DNA from: Rhodoferax sp.
GTDB taxonomy: Bacteria > Pseudomonadota > Gammaproteobacteria > Burkholderiales > Burkholderiaceae_C
Assembly: GCA_021738345.1 (NCBI GenBank)
Contig: JAIPCE010000013.1
Span: forward strand, 1 to 35,559
Direction of reading: 5' to 3'
DNA length: 35,559 bases
Within the stretch, counting starts at the first letter, position 1. Every line of letters starts with the position of its first letter. The position numbers were made by a program, and so were the translations under genes. This document shows, in pieces, positions 7,971 through 16,200 of the stretch. The notes under the pieces were generated by a model. It saw nothing but the letters and a program-made list of their open reading frames with translations, searched no databases and had not been told where the DNA came from.

Positions 7971-8906
7971 ATGCATACCAGCGTAAGCGGTGAATTCAGC
8001 AAAACGCCGGGCTGGCTCGACTGGTACGCGGGTCCGAGCACGCCCCGGTTTCAAGTCCCTGTCGGGGCGGTCGATGCGCATTGCCATGTGTTTGGACCCG
8101 GTGCGCAGTTTCCCTTCGCGTCCGAGCGCAAGTACACGCCCTGCGACGCATCCCGGCAGCAATTGTTCGCGCTGCGTGACCAACTGGGCTTTGCAAAAAA
8201 CGTGATCGTGCAGGCCACCTGCCATGGTGCCGACAACCGGGCCCTGGTCGATGCGCTGCACCACAGCCAGGGCCGGGCACGCGGCGTGGTGACGCTCAAA
8301 CGCAGCGTGACGGATGCCGAGTTGCAGACGCTGCACGAGGCCGGTGTGCGCGGTGTACGCTTCAATTTTGTCAAACGTCTGGTCGATTTCACCCCCAAAG
8401 ATGAACTCATGGAGATTGCCAGCCGCATTGCGCACTGGGGCTGGCATGTGGTGATCTACTTCGAGGCCGTCGACCTGCCCGAACTCTGGGATTTCTTTAC
8501 TGCGCTACCGACCACGGTGGTGGTCGACCACATGGGCCGCCCAGACGTGTCTCTGCCGGTCGAGGGACCGCAGTTTGCCTTGTTTCAGCGACTGCTGCGC
8601 GAACACCACACCATCTGGAGCAAGGTGAGCTGTCCCGAGCGCCTGAGCCAAAGCGGACCCAGGGCACTGGATGGCGAGCGCAACGCCTACCGCGACGTGG
8701 TGCCGTTTGCGCGTGCCATCGTCGAGGAATTTCCTGACCGAGTGCTGTGGGGTACCGACTGGCCCCACCCCAACCTCAAGGACCACATGCCCGATGACGG
8801 ACTGCTGGTCGATTTCATTCCCCACATCGCCCGCACCCCAGCGCTGCAACAGCAGTTGCTGGTCGACAATCCCAACCGGCTCTACTGGAGCGACCATGGC
8901 ACTTGA
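7971..8906 (+). CDS. ligI: 2-pyrone-4,6-dicarboxylate hydrolase
   Basis: 311 aa, amidohydrolase superfamily, cog3618 type. It hydrolyses 2-pyrone-4,6-dicarboxylate to the open-chain 4-oxalomesaconate/4-carboxy-2-hydroxymuconate form. Visible residues are His37 and His39 in DAHCH, His187 in VVDHMGRP, and the catalytic Asp263 in WGTDWPHPN, equivalent to Asp248 of LigI; LigI itself needs no metal. The protein is slightly longer than the Sphingobium enzyme because of an N-terminal extension. Its last 11 nt overlap the start of ligA, so the two are translationally linked. It is placed right after the aldolase and before the dioxygenase subunits. Confidence 0.93.
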   Translation: MHTSVSGEFSKTPGWLDWYAGPSTPRFQVPVGAVDAHCHVFGPGAQFPFASERKYTPCDASRQQLFALRDQLGFAKNVIVQATCHGADNRALVDALHHSQGRARGVVTLKRSVTDAELQTLHEAGVRGVRFNFVKRLVDFTPKDELMEIASRIAHWGWHVVIYFEAVDLPELWDFFTALPTTVVVDHMGRPDVSLPVEGPQFALFQRLLREHHTIWSKVSCPERLSQSGPRALDGERNAYRDVVPFARAIVEEFPDRVLWGTDWPHPNLKDHMPDDGLLVDFIPHIARTPALQQQLLVDNPNRLYWSDHGT

Positions 8907-9339
8907 CAAACCCTATAAAGACATCCCTGGCACCCTTATTTTTGATGCCGAACAAAGCCGCAAAGGCTACCACTTGAACCAGTTCTGCATGTCGCTCATG
9001 CAGGCCGACAACCGGGCGCGTTTCAAGGCCGACCAGCGTGCCTATCTCGACGAGTGGTCGATGTCGGAAGAGCAAAAACAGGCGGTTCTGGACCTGGACC
9101 TGAATCGTGCCATGGCCTTGGGCGGCAACATCTACTTTTTGGCCAAAATCGGCGCCACCCATGGTCTGGGCTTCCAGCAGATGGCCGGCAGCATGACCGG
9201 CATGACCGAAGACGAGTACCGCGCCATGATGGTGGCTGGCGGCCGCTCGATCGAAGGCAACCGCTTCATTGGTGAAGACGGCGACGCCCAGGCCCGGCAC
9301 CAACCGCAGGGCCGCGCCGGCCGCAAAGGAGTCCTTTAA
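8896..9339 (+). CDS. ligA: Protocatechuate 4,5-dioxygenase alpha subunit
   Basis: 147 aa, close to LigA (139 aa). The start at ATG 8896 lies inside the end of ligI and gives MALDKPYKDIPGTLIFD, the usual alpha-subunit N-terminus. The conserved helical core KGYHLNQFCMSL and the GGNIYFLAKIGATHG segment are present. The alpha subunit caps the active site of the beta subunit and has no metal ligands of its own. The TAA stop overlaps the ATG of ligB by one base (TAATG), and AAAGGAGT just before serves as the ligB ribosome binding site. The last ~15 residues (QPQGRAGRKGVL) are basic. Confidence 0.95.
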   Translation: MALDKPYKDIPGTLIFDAEQSRKGYHLNQFCMSLMQADNRARFKADQRAYLDEWSMSEEQKQAVLDLDLNRAMALGGNIYFLAKIGATHGLGFQQMAGSMTGMTEDEYRAMMVAGGRSIEGNRFIGEDGDAQARHQPQGRAGRKGVL

Positions 9340-10205
9340 TGGCACACATCAGCGCCTCGGTGTATACCTCCCATGTCCCCGCCATCGGGGCGACCATTGA
9401 CCTTGGCAAAACCACTGAACCGTATTGGCGGCCGGTGTTTGCCGGCTACGACTATTCCAGGCAGTGGTTCAAGGACCACACGCCCGACGTGATCTTCATG
9501 GTCTACAACGACCATGCCACGGCCTTCAGTCTGGACCTGATTCCTACCTTTGCCATTGGCACCGGCGCCGAATTTGCGGTGGCCGACGAAGGTTTTGGGC
9601 CACGCCCGGTGCCCACAGTCATCGGGCATCCGGAGCTGGCCTCGCATATTGCGCATTCGGTGATTCAGCAGGACTTTGACCTGACCATTGTCAACAAGAT
9701 GCCGGTCGACCATGGACTGACCGTGCCCCTGAGTCTGGTGTGCGGCCAGCCCACGCGCGCCGACTTTCACTGGCCGTGCCCGGTGATTCCGTTTGCGGTC
9801 AATGTGGTGCAGTACCCGGTGCCCAGCGGACAACGCTGCTTTCAGTTAGGGCAGGCGATTCGCCGGGCGGTCGAGAGCTACGACCAGAACCTCAAGGTGC
9901 AAATCTGGGGCACCGGTGGCATGAGCCACCAGTTGCAGGGTGCGCGTGCCGGCCTGATCAACCGGCAATGGGACAACGCCTGGCTTGACCAGCTCATTGC
10001 CGATCCCGCTGCCACTGCCCGCACCCCCCACATCGACTACGTGCGCGAAGCCGGCTCGGAGGGCATTGAACTGGTGATGTGGCTGATTGCACGCGGCGCT
10101 ATGGCCGATGTGGCCGGTGGACCCAAACCCAAGGTCAAGCACCGTTTCTACCATGTGCCCGCGAGCAACACGGCGGTCGGGCATCTGATTTTGGAAAACA
10201 CATGA
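9339..10205 (+). CDS. ligB: Protocatechuate 4,5-dioxygenase beta (catalytic) subunit
   Basis: 288 aa, class III extradiol dioxygenase. With LigA it opens protocatechuate between C4 and C5, using Fe(II) and O2, to 4-carboxy-2-hydroxymuconate-6-semialdehyde. Fe ligands expected from the LigAB structure are visible: His12 in YTSHVPAIG, the histidine in MVYNDHATAF (residue 59), and the Glu in GSEGIELVMW near residue 240. The catalytic histidine is in GTGGMSHQLQG. The C-terminus RFYHVPASNTAVGH is also typical. It starts one base inside ligA and overlaps ligC by ATGA, consistent with coupled translation across the operon. Confidence 0.96.
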   Translation: MAHISASVYTSHVPAIGATIDLGKTTEPYWRPVFAGYDYSRQWFKDHTPDVIFMVYNDHATAFSLDLIPTFAIGTGAEFAVADEGFGPRPVPTVIGHPELASHIAHSVIQQDFDLTIVNKMPVDHGLTVPLSLVCGQPTRADFHWPCPVIPFAVNVVQYPVPSGQRCFQLGQAIRRAVESYDQNLKVQIWGTGGMSHQLQGARAGLINRQWDNAWLDQLIADPAATARTPHIDYVREAGSEGIELVMWLIARGAMADVAGGPKPKVKHRFYHVPASNTAVGHLILENT

Positions 10206-11161
10206 AAACGATCAAAGTAGCCCTTGCCGGGGCCGGTGCGTTTGGCATCAAACATCTGGATGGCATGCAGACCATCGAGGGGGTTGAAGTGGTCTCGCTG
10301 GTCAGCCGAGAATTGGAAAAAACCCAGGCGGTGGCGACCCGGTATGGCATTGGTCATGTGACCACCGACCTGGCCGACAGTCTGGCGCTCAAAGAGGTCG
10401 ACGCCGTCATTTTGTGCACACCCACGCAAATGCATGCATCGCAAACCCTCGCCTGCCTGCGCGCGGGCAAGCATGTGCAAGTCGAGATTCCGCTGTGCGA
10501 TGTGTTCAGCGACGGCGAGGAGGTGGTGAAACTGGCCGAAAGTACCGGCCTGGTTGCCATGTGCGGTCACACCCGGCGCTTTAACCCGAGCCATCAGTAC
10601 GTGCACCAGCGCGTCTCGGCAGGCCAGTTCAACATTCAGCAGATGGATGTACAAACCTATTTTTTTCGGCGTAGCAACACCAATGCCCTGGGTCAACCGC
10701 GGACATGGACCGACCACCTGTTATGGCACCATGCGGCGCATACGGTCGACCTGTTTGCTTACCAGTGTGGTAGCCCGGTGGTGCAGGCGCATGCCATGCA
10801 AGGCCCCATTCACCCGGTGCTGGGTATTGCCATGGACATGAGCATACAGTTGCGCGCTGCCAATGGCGCCCTCTGCTCCCTGAGCCTTAGTTTCAACAAC
10901 GACGGTCCGCTGGGTAGCTTCTTTCGCTACATCGGCGACAGCGCCACCTACATCGCCCGCTACGACGATCTGTTCACAGGCAAGGAAGAAAAAATTGACG
11001 TCAGCGGGGTGGCAGTCAGCATGAACGGCATCGAGCTGCAGGACCGTGAGTTTTTTGCCGCCATCCGCGAAGGCCGCGCGCCCAACAGCAGCGTGGCCCA
11101 GGTGCTGCCGTGTTATCGGGTGTTGCACCGGCTTGAGCAGCAGCTACAGACCAGCGCGTAA
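10202..11161 (+). CDS. ligC: 4-carboxy-2-hydroxymuconate-6-semialdehyde dehydrogenase
   Basis: 319 aa from the ATG in the ATGA overlap with ligB; an upstream in-frame extension inside ligB is not needed. It is a Gfo/Idh/MocA family oxidoreductase with the N-terminal NADP-binding Rossmann motif VALAGAGAFGIKH (residues 6-18) and the family's EIPLCD-type segment near residue 97, where EKP is usual. It oxidises the hemiacetal of the ring-cleavage product to 2-pyrone-4,6-dicarboxylate, the substrate of LigI. It is the last gene of the operon, converging on hslR across 34 nt. No clear hairpin terminator was found in that gap. Confidence 0.95.
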   Translation: MKTIKVALAGAGAFGIKHLDGMQTIEGVEVVSLVSRELEKTQAVATRYGIGHVTTDLADSLALKEVDAVILCTPTQMHASQTLACLRAGKHVQVEIPLCDVFSDGEEVVKLAESTGLVAMCGHTRRFNPSHQYVHQRVSAGQFNIQQMDVQTYFFRRSNTNALGQPRTWTDHLLWHHAAHTVDLFAYQCGSPVVQAHAMQGPIHPVLGIAMDMSIQLRAANGALCSLSLSFNNDGPLGSFFRYIGDSATYIARYDDLFTGKEEKIDVSGVAVSMNGIELQDREFFAAIREGRAPNSSVAQVLPCYRVLHRLEQQLQTSA

Positions 11162-11195
11162 GACTCCGTGCCGCATCCTGCTAATTCCGCATCCA

Positions 11196-11600
11196 TCAAT
11201 CGACCGAAGCGCTCCAGCGGTTGTTCCAGTCGGTTTTTTTCAGGTCACGCCGGTCGCGTTTGGTCGGGCGGCCATGCGCAATGGCCAGGGCAGGCTCGGG
11301 GCTGAGTCGGTGCTGCTCGGCCGCCTGCGCCCGGTCTTGCAGGCTTTGCGGTGTTTCCTCGTACAGCAACTGCGCCACGCTGGCCGGGCCGCGCTGCTCG
11401 CTGATGGCCTTGACCACCACGGTGCGTAATATCTTGCCCTGCAGTACCCGAACGGTATCGTCCACTTTGATCTCTTTGGCCGGTTTGACTTCGAGTGTAT
11501 TGAGCAGCACCCGGCCCCGGTCCACCTCCTGGGTGGCGAGCGAACGGGTCTTGAAAAAGCGGGCCGCCCACAGCCATTTGTCGATACGCGTTTTTTCCAT
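11196..11600 (-). CDS. hslR: Heat-shock protein 15 (S4-domain RNA-binding protein)
   Basis: 134 aa from ATG 11600; the longer open frame upstream lacks the family pattern. Residues 1-65 form the S4 RNA-binding domain (MEKTRIDKWLWAARFFKTRS, then LNTLEVKPAKEIKVDD). The C-terminal 50 residues are charged and basic (RPTKRDRRDLKKTDWNNRW), as in Hsp15 of E. coli. The family rescues stalled 50S subunits carrying nascent chain-tRNA after heat shock. It is transcribed opposite to ligC and to the cyclase gene on its other side, so it is a single-gene unit. Confidence 0.92.
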   Translation of the reverse strand: MEKTRIDKWLWAARFFKTRSLATQEVDRGRVLLNTLEVKPAKEIKVDDTVRVLQGKILRTVVVKAISEQRGPASVAQLLYEETPQSLQDRAQAAEQHRLSPEPALAIAHGRPTKRDRRDLKKTDWNNRWSASVD

Positions 11601-11724
11601 ACGATTGGCGGATGAGTATAGTGGGCCAAATACCCGCGCGGTTATTGGTCCCGCAAAATCGTGATAATCCGCACTGAACATGAATCAAGTCGCTTGCGAT
11701 GCTGCCACAACCACAGGGGTACTG

Positions 11725-12810
11725 ATGAACGAAGCTGCGGATGAGTTCCTGGGTCGAATTCAGGCCGTTGTTGCCGACGCGCTCGGCGTTCATGTCGACC
11801 CCCAGGCGGCATGGCGGCTGTACACCGCGATGTCTGCCGTGTTGCCTCCGGTGATGGAAGAAGGCCAGGAGGGATTGACGCAGGAGGTCACGGTTCTGAT
11901 GGCCGACCTGCGCGGTTTCACTGCCATTTCCGAGTCCCTTCCGGCCAAGACCGTGCTCGAGGCGCTCAACCGGTTTTTGTCACGGATGTGCGAAATCGCG
12001 GTGCAAAACGGCGGCACCATCGACAAATTTCTGGGTGACGCGATCATGGTGCTATTTGGTGCGCCACGTTGCCATGTGCACGATGCGCGCCACGCCGTAA
12101 CCTGTGCAGTACAGATGCAAATAGCGATGGACGAAATCAATCGGGCCAACGCCTCGCTCAAACTGCCGCCGGTGTACATGGGCGCGGGCATCAACACCGG
12201 GCAGGTGATGGCGGGCACTCTGGGCTCTACCCTTTATTCCGAGTACACCGTGATTGGTGACGAGGTCAATATTGCGTCGCGCATAGAAGCCTTCAGCCTG
12301 CGCGGGCAGGTGCTGATCAGCGAAGTGACGTTCGAACGTTGCCAGGGCTTTGTCACCGCCTCCGAGCCCATGGACGTCCACGTCAAGGGCAAGGCGCGCC
12401 TGGTACGTCTGCGCGAAGTACTTGCGATTCCGTCCATGAACCTGGTGGTGCCACGAAAAGACGTGCGCAAGAGCCCGCGCGTCGAGACCCGGCTGCCGTT
12501 TACCTGCAAGCGGGTCATCGACAAGATTGTGGTACCGCCCGCCCACGCCGGCCTGGTACTTGATATCAGCTATGAGGGCATCCTGGCCCAGATCGATTCC
12601 GAACTGACCTTGCACGAGGATATTCACCTAGACCTGGACCTCTCCCTGATCGGTAGCCGCACACACGGCATTTATGCACGCGTGCTCAGCTTGCGCCATG
12701 ACGGTCCACGGCGTTTTGTCGGTATCGGCTTCACCTCGGTCAGCCCGGAAGGCGAGCACGATATCCGCCACTTGGTGCAATTGCTGATACAGGGCAGCTC
12801 CCTCAAATAG
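11725..12810 (+). CDS. Class III adenylate/guanylate cyclase with C-terminal PilZ domain
   Basis: 361 aa from ATG 11725, chosen because CAGGGG lies 5 nt upstream; an in-frame ATG at 11680 lacks a ribosome binding site. Residues 50-235 are a class III cyclase catalytic domain. Metal-binding Asp61 is in MADLRGFTAIS and Asp105 in DKFLGDAIM, the purine-reading pair is Lys101 and Thr175, and the transition-state Asn182 and Arg186 are in GDEVNIASRIE. Thr in place of Asp at the second purine position is typical of class IIIb bacterial cyclases, favouring ATP. Residues about 245-361 are PilZ, with the c-di-GMP signature RxxxR (Arg248, Arg252) and DxSxxG (280-285). There is no signal or TM segment, so it is cytoplasmic. 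c-di-GMP control of cyclic nucleotide synthesis is the obvious inference. Confidence 0.92.
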   Translation: MNEAADEFLGRIQAVVADALGVHVDPQAAWRLYTAMSAVLPPVMEEGQEGLTQEVTVLMADLRGFTAISESLPAKTVLEALNRFLSRMCEIAVQNGGTIDKFLGDAIMVLFGAPRCHVHDARHAVTCAVQMQIAMDEINRANASLKLPPVYMGAGINTGQVMAGTLGSTLYSEYTVIGDEVNIASRIEAFSLRGQVLISEVTFERCQGFVTASEPMDVHVKGKARLVRLREVLAIPSMNLVVPRKDVRKSPRVETRLPFTCKRVIDKIVVPPAHAGLVLDISYEGILAQIDSELTLHEDIHLDLDLSLIGSRTHGIYARVLSLRHDGPRRFVGIGFTSVSPEGEHDIRHLVQLLIQGSSLK

Positions 12811-12906
12811 CGGCAGAGCTTGTGCTTTGGACCAGCAAGGGCCGAAAGTCGCGCAAAGTCGTAACATTCGGATGCCTCGCAACCCCCTCATTCAAGGAGA
12901 AGCCCC

Positions 12907-13353
12907 ATGCCGACAGGTACCGTACGATTACACCGTGTGCTGCGCGGCCCGCCGGAGCGCGTCTACCGGGCCTTTCTAGAGGCACACGCCATGGCAAAGT
13001 GGCTACCGCCGTATGGTTTTACCTGCCAGGTGCAGCACATGGATGCCCGGCCGGGAGGAACTTTCAGAATGTCTTTCACCAATTTTGGCACCGGCCACAG
13101 CCACGCGTTTGGCGGGACGTATCTTGAGCTGGTGGCGAATGAACGTATTCGCTACACCGACACCTTTGACGACCCCAATTTGCCCGGTGAGATGCAGGTG
13201 ACCGTAGTGCTGACCCAGGTGGCATGCGGCACGGACCTTTCCATCGTGCAAGAAGGAGTGCCAGAGTCCATTCCGGTCGAGAGGTGCTACCTGGGATGGC
13301 AGGAGTCTCTGGCACAACTCGCCACGCTCGTCGAGCCCGACATTGCCGGCTGA
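12907..13353 (+). CDS. SRPBCC / AHSA1-like domain protein
   Basis: 148 aa, the size of a single START-like SRPBCC domain of the Aha1 C-terminal (AHSA1) type. Typical features are the N-terminal strand VRLHRVLRGPPERVYRAF, MAKWLPPYGFT, the central MDARPGGTFRMSF and FGGTYLELVANERIRYTDTF strands, and the final helix with GWQESLAQLATLVE. Such domains hold hydrophobic ligands in a cavity, and the bacterial members mostly lack assigned functions. AAGGAGAAGCCCC precedes the ATG. The downstream side opens onto the repeat-containing intergenic region, so it probably ends its transcript there. No link to the cyclase upstream is evident beyond adjacency. Confidence 0.85.
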   Translation: MPTGTVRLHRVLRGPPERVYRAFLEAHAMAKWLPPYGFTCQVQHMDARPGGTFRMSFTNFGTGHSHAFGGTYLELVANERIRYTDTFDDPNLPGEMQVTVVLTQVACGTDLSIVQEGVPESIPVERCYLGWQESLAQLATLVEPDIAG

Positions 13354-13381
13354 ACTCTTGCCACCGATCATGGCAGCGCGC

Positions 13382-13415
13382 AGTGACCGGATGCGCCCCC
13401 ACTGACCGGATGCGC
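13382..13415. repeat. Tandem 15-nt repeat, period 19
   Basis: Two copies, AGTGACCGGATGCGC and ACTGACCGGATGCGC, differ at one base and are 19 nt apart. A second, unrelated pair with the same 19-nt period is at 30692-30727. Spaced direct repeats like these occur at ends of some IS families (IS21 type), but no transposase is next to them. Confidence 0.6.
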
Positions 13416-13467
13416 GAAAGCACCTTGGCCGTCGTCGCCAGTGGAGACAGTTTGGCGCTGGGAGATG

Positions 13468-13495
13468 TCGGGTTGGCGCGAAGCGCGTAACCCGA
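13468..13495. repeat. GGGTT...AACCC palindromic element
   Basis: TCGGGTT pairs perfectly with AACCCGA, and the inner sequence holds a GCGC-GAA-GCGC stem. This resembles the GGGTTxGCG...CGxAACCC palindromes scattered in many proteobacterial intergenic regions. It lies inside the repeat-rich gap, 45-75 nt from the shared block at 13506-13574. Confidence 0.55.
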
Positions 13496-13505
13496 TAGAC
13501 GACCC

Positions 13506-13574
13506 CAGGCGCATTGCCAGCGACTCAATCGGGTACGTAGCGCTGTCACCCAAAAGGTGAAGCAGTTCAAAGCC
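13506..13574 (-). repeat. Dispersed repeat block 1, copy A
   Basis: Read on the minus strand, this 69-nt block aligns without gaps to 30948-31016 at about 57 of 69 positions. Both begin GGCTTTGAA and share TTTGGGTGACAGCGCTACG, allowing one base at the first position of the shared run. The aligned frame reads GFE..LH.LGDSAT.PI..LA in both copies, so it may be an old coding fragment. Confidence 0.7.
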
Positions 13575-13874
13575 AGAAAAGTGAGTGCTCATAAGGAGTT
13601 GCTGTCAAAAGTAAGTGGTCAACTGAGGAATCTAGGGTGAACCTCACCCGCCATGACAATTCCGGGTGAATGAGGAGATTTGGCATTCGAAAATGGGCTT
13701 TTGCGCAAAGCCTGCAGGTGATGTTTCCACAAGGCAGCCCGCTTCAAGCGAAAATTGTGTTCGGCCGGGACTAAGGGATTAGGAAACAGCCAATGGTCCG
13801 TTTCTGACGGCACTGACGGGCGCACTGCGTCGTTACCCTTCGCTTATGTGGTAAGCCACACTGCACTCAGGGCG

Positions 13875-13937
13875 CCTCGCACTGCATCCCGCCAGCACCG
13901 CCATAAAACGGAAAATAAGCTATTTCCGCATCCCTAA
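13875..13937 (+). repeat. Dispersed repeat block 2, copy A
   Basis: This 63-nt block aligns without gaps to 31501-31563 at roughly 80% identity, sharing CCTCGC, TGCATCCCG, CAGCACC and AGCTATTTCCGCA. It ends 34 nt before the start of the metallo-beta-lactamase gene, so it may supply part of that gene's 5' region. Confidence 0.7.
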
Positions 13938-13971
13938 GGTGTGTACGGTGGATTTCACAGGAGAATCAGTT

Positions 13972-16164
13972 ATGAACCGGATCAAGAAAATTCACGTCGG
14001 CCCGGGTGTTTTTTGGGTGGAAATTCCCGAAGTGCACCTGTACGTGCTGTGCGGTTGCCCGCCCGACAGTGTCAAGCACATGTTCCGGCGCGGTCTGATT
14101 GTTCCCACCGAGGCTCGCGGTGTGGTGTTCGAGACCGGGCCGAACGTGATTTTGCTGTCGGACCTGATGCTGCAAAACGGCATGTTCTGCAACATGGCAG
14201 AGTTTCCGGTACTGCAAATGCTGTATCGCCAGGGCATGGCCATCCCGGGTCACCCCAACAATACCGGGGCCAAGCCGCTGATTGTCGGGTCGCGTGACCA
14301 GGTCGACGCCCAGCTTGCCTACATCTACCGCGGCAACTACGGGCTGGTGTCCGAGCAGGAACTGACCGAAGCCGGGGCATCGCCCGAGTTGGCCGCTGAA
14401 ATGATGCAAATGAAGCTGAAGTTTGCGTTTGGCAAGGTGCGCGACAGTAGCGATTTTCTGGATACCTGCATCGTGGGCACGGATCGGGTTGAAATTCGCG
14501 ATGGCGTGGGCCTGCGGCGGCTCAAGGTCAACCTTTATGAGTTCGACTTTGGCGATGAGACCCTCACGGTAGACCTCAATCTCAAGCTCGGTGACATGTT
14601 TCGCTCTCCGATCTCGCTGGGCTTTCACCATGTCAAGCGCGAGTACTTTGCCGTCATTCACACCGGCGAAGGTGACGGTTGGGATTGCGAGCGGCCGTCG
14701 ATGTCATCGATCCTGATGTTCCAAGGCAAAATTTATCTGATCGACGCCGGGCCCACCGTGATCCAGGTGTTGGAGGTTCTCGGTATCTCGGTCAATGAGA
14801 TCGAGGGCATTTTTCATACGCATTCGCACGATGACCACTTCGCTGGGTTGCCGGCCCTGATGCGCACCGACCGGCGCCTGAAATACTACGCAACCCCCAT
14901 GGTGCGGGCTTCGGTGTCCAAGAAGATGTGCGCCCTGTTGTCGATGCAGGAGAGCGACCTGGACCATTACTTTGAGATCTGCAATCTGGAGTTTGACACC
15001 TGGAACGATGTCGAGGGGCTGGAAGTCCGGCCAATTCTGTCACCGCATCCGGTAGAGACGTCCATCTTCCAGTTTCGGGCACTCTGGAAGGACGGCTTCA
15101 AGGTCTATGCGCACTATGCCGACATTGCCGCCCTGTCGGTGATTGACGGCATGGTCAGACCCGATGCCGCGAGCCCCGGAATCAGCCCTGAGTTTGCCGA
15201 GCGCACCAAACAAGCCTACCTGGAACCGGTTGACCTGAAAAAGCTCGATGTCGGCGGCGGCATGATCCATGGTTCGGCGGAAGATTTTCGCGGTGACACC
15301 ACCAAAAAAATCGTGCTGGCCCATACCTCCCGTAGCCTGGACGATACGCAAAAGGAAATCGGGTCCGAGGCCGCGTTTGGCACGGTCGATGTGTTGATTC
15401 CCTCCTTTCAGGACTACGGCCTGCGCTCGGCCTTTGGGTACCTCAAGGAAGACTTTTCCATGGTGCCAAATTCCCAGTTTCGGATGATTCTCAACAACGA
15501 GACCCCGGTGCTGAACCCCGGCACAATCATCATTCGCGAGGGCGAAATCAACGAAAACATCTACCTGATCCTCGGCGGCTATGTAGAGATGATTCAGGCC
15601 AGCAAGAATATCAAGCGCCAGTTGGTGGCCGGCACCATGGTGGGGGAAATCTCTGCGTTGCGCGAAGAGCCCTCCCGGCACACCTACCGGACGACTTCCT
15701 ATGTGCATGCGCTCAAGATTTCGGCCAAGCTGTACCGCGACTTCATCCGCATCAACAAGCTCCATGCGCAAATTGAGCGGATCCAGCACGGATGGAATTT
15801 TCTGGCCGAAACCTGGTTGTTTGGCGACGGTATTCCCTACACCACGCTGAACCGTCTGGCGCACGGCCTCGGCTCCACCCCCTACCCGGCAGGCTACACC
15901 TTTGACCTGCACGACAACCGCTACCTGCACATGATCAAGTCCGGCGCCATCCACCGTTGCCACGCGGGCGCGCCACAGGCGCAATTGCAGATGGGTGATT
16001 TTTTTGGCGAAGAGTGCGTGATTGGTGGTGAGCTTGGAGACATCAGTTTCCGGGTAGCGTCGGACACCGAGATTTACCGGATTCATGCAGATCTGTTGGC
16101 CACCGTGCCGATTTGCCGCTGGAAACTGCTGGAGGTTTCGCGCCGGCGTGCGCTCGCGACCTGA
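13972..16164 (+). CDS. Metallo-beta-lactamase-fold protein with two cyclic-nucleotide-binding-like domains
   Basis: 730 aa from ATG 13972, preceded by AGGAGA; the GTG-like extension to 13939 is rejected. Residues 1-240 form a conserved N-terminal part with no name I can give (PGHPNNTG, YIYRGNYGL). Residues about 245-500 are a metallo-beta-lactamase fold with the metal motif HTHSHDDHFAGL (His281-His288), a later AHYAD, and LAHTSRS. Residues about 510-620 are a cNMP-binding domain: GEINENIYLILGG, then VGEISALREEPSR, which keeps the Glu and Arg that hold the phosphate-ribose in CRP. Residues about 640-725 look like a second, weaker copy (GDFFGEECVIGG) without the Arg. No signal peptide or TM segment is seen. 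It lies 1.2 kb after the cyclase-PilZ gene, which suggests a cNMP-regulated hydrolase; the substrate is unknown. Confidence 0.88.
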   Translation: MNRIKKIHVGPGVFWVEIPEVHLYVLCGCPPDSVKHMFRRGLIVPTEARGVVFETGPNVILLSDLMLQNGMFCNMAEFPVLQMLYRQGMAIPGHPNNTGAKPLIVGSRDQVDAQLAYIYRGNYGLVSEQELTEAGASPELAAEMMQMKLKFAFGKVRDSSDFLDTCIVGTDRVEIRDGVGLRRLKVNLYEFDFGDETLTVDLNLKLGDMFRSPISLGFHHVKREYFAVIHTGEGDGWDCERPSMSSILMFQGKIYLIDAGPTVIQVLEVLGISVNEIEGIFHTHSHDDHFAGLPALMRTDRRLKYYATPMVRASVSKKMCALLSMQESDLDHYFEICNLEFDTWNDVEGLEVRPILSPHPVETSIFQFRALWKDGFKVYAHYADIAALSVIDGMVRPDAASPGISPEFAERTKQAYLEPVDLKKLDVGGGMIHGSAEDFRGDTTKKIVLAHTSRSLDDTQKEIGSEAAFGTVDVLIPSFQDYGLRSAFGYLKEDFSMVPNSQFRMILNNETPVLNPGTIIIREGEINENIYLILGGYVEMIQASKNIKRQLVAGTMVGEISALREEPSRHTYRTTSYVHALKISAKLYRDFIRINKLHAQIERIQHGWNFLAETWLFGDGIPYTTLNRLAHGLGSTPYPAGYTFDLHDNRYLHMIKSGAIHRCHAGAPQAQLQMGDFFGEECVIGGELGDISFRVASDTEIYRIHADLLATVPICRWKLLEVSRRRALAT

Positions 16165-16200
16165 CCCGTCTCAGACCCACCCCTGTGTCAGAATGTCCGC

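Larger units (their letters stand above)
13354..13971. other. Intergenic region with repeats and mobile-element debris
   Basis: 618 nt without a supportable gene. It holds a 19-nt-period tandem pair (13382-13415), a 7-bp hairpin (13468-13495), a block shared with 30948-31016, a second tandem pair of AAAAGT(G/A)AGTG(C/G)TCA (13577-13591 and 13607-13621), the motif GAGGAATCTAGG (13626-13637), a GGGTGA/TCACCC palindrome beside it, and a block shared with 31501-31563. The last 30 nt contain the AGGAGA ribosome binding site of the next gene. Short open frames here are probably repeat-derived. Confidence 0.6.

Noticed and set aside
13368-13592. A 74-codon minus-strand frame containing GDSATYPIESLA
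   Set aside because: It matches repeat block 1 and crosses a palindrome and tandem repeats, so it is treated as repeat-derived rather than a gene.
13619-13825. A 68-codon minus-strand frame in the intergenic region
   Set aside because: No ribosome binding site or family similarity that I can see; probably element debris.
13354-13971. Possible intact IS element
   Set aside because: Tandem repeats suggest element ends, but there is no transposase frame between them.
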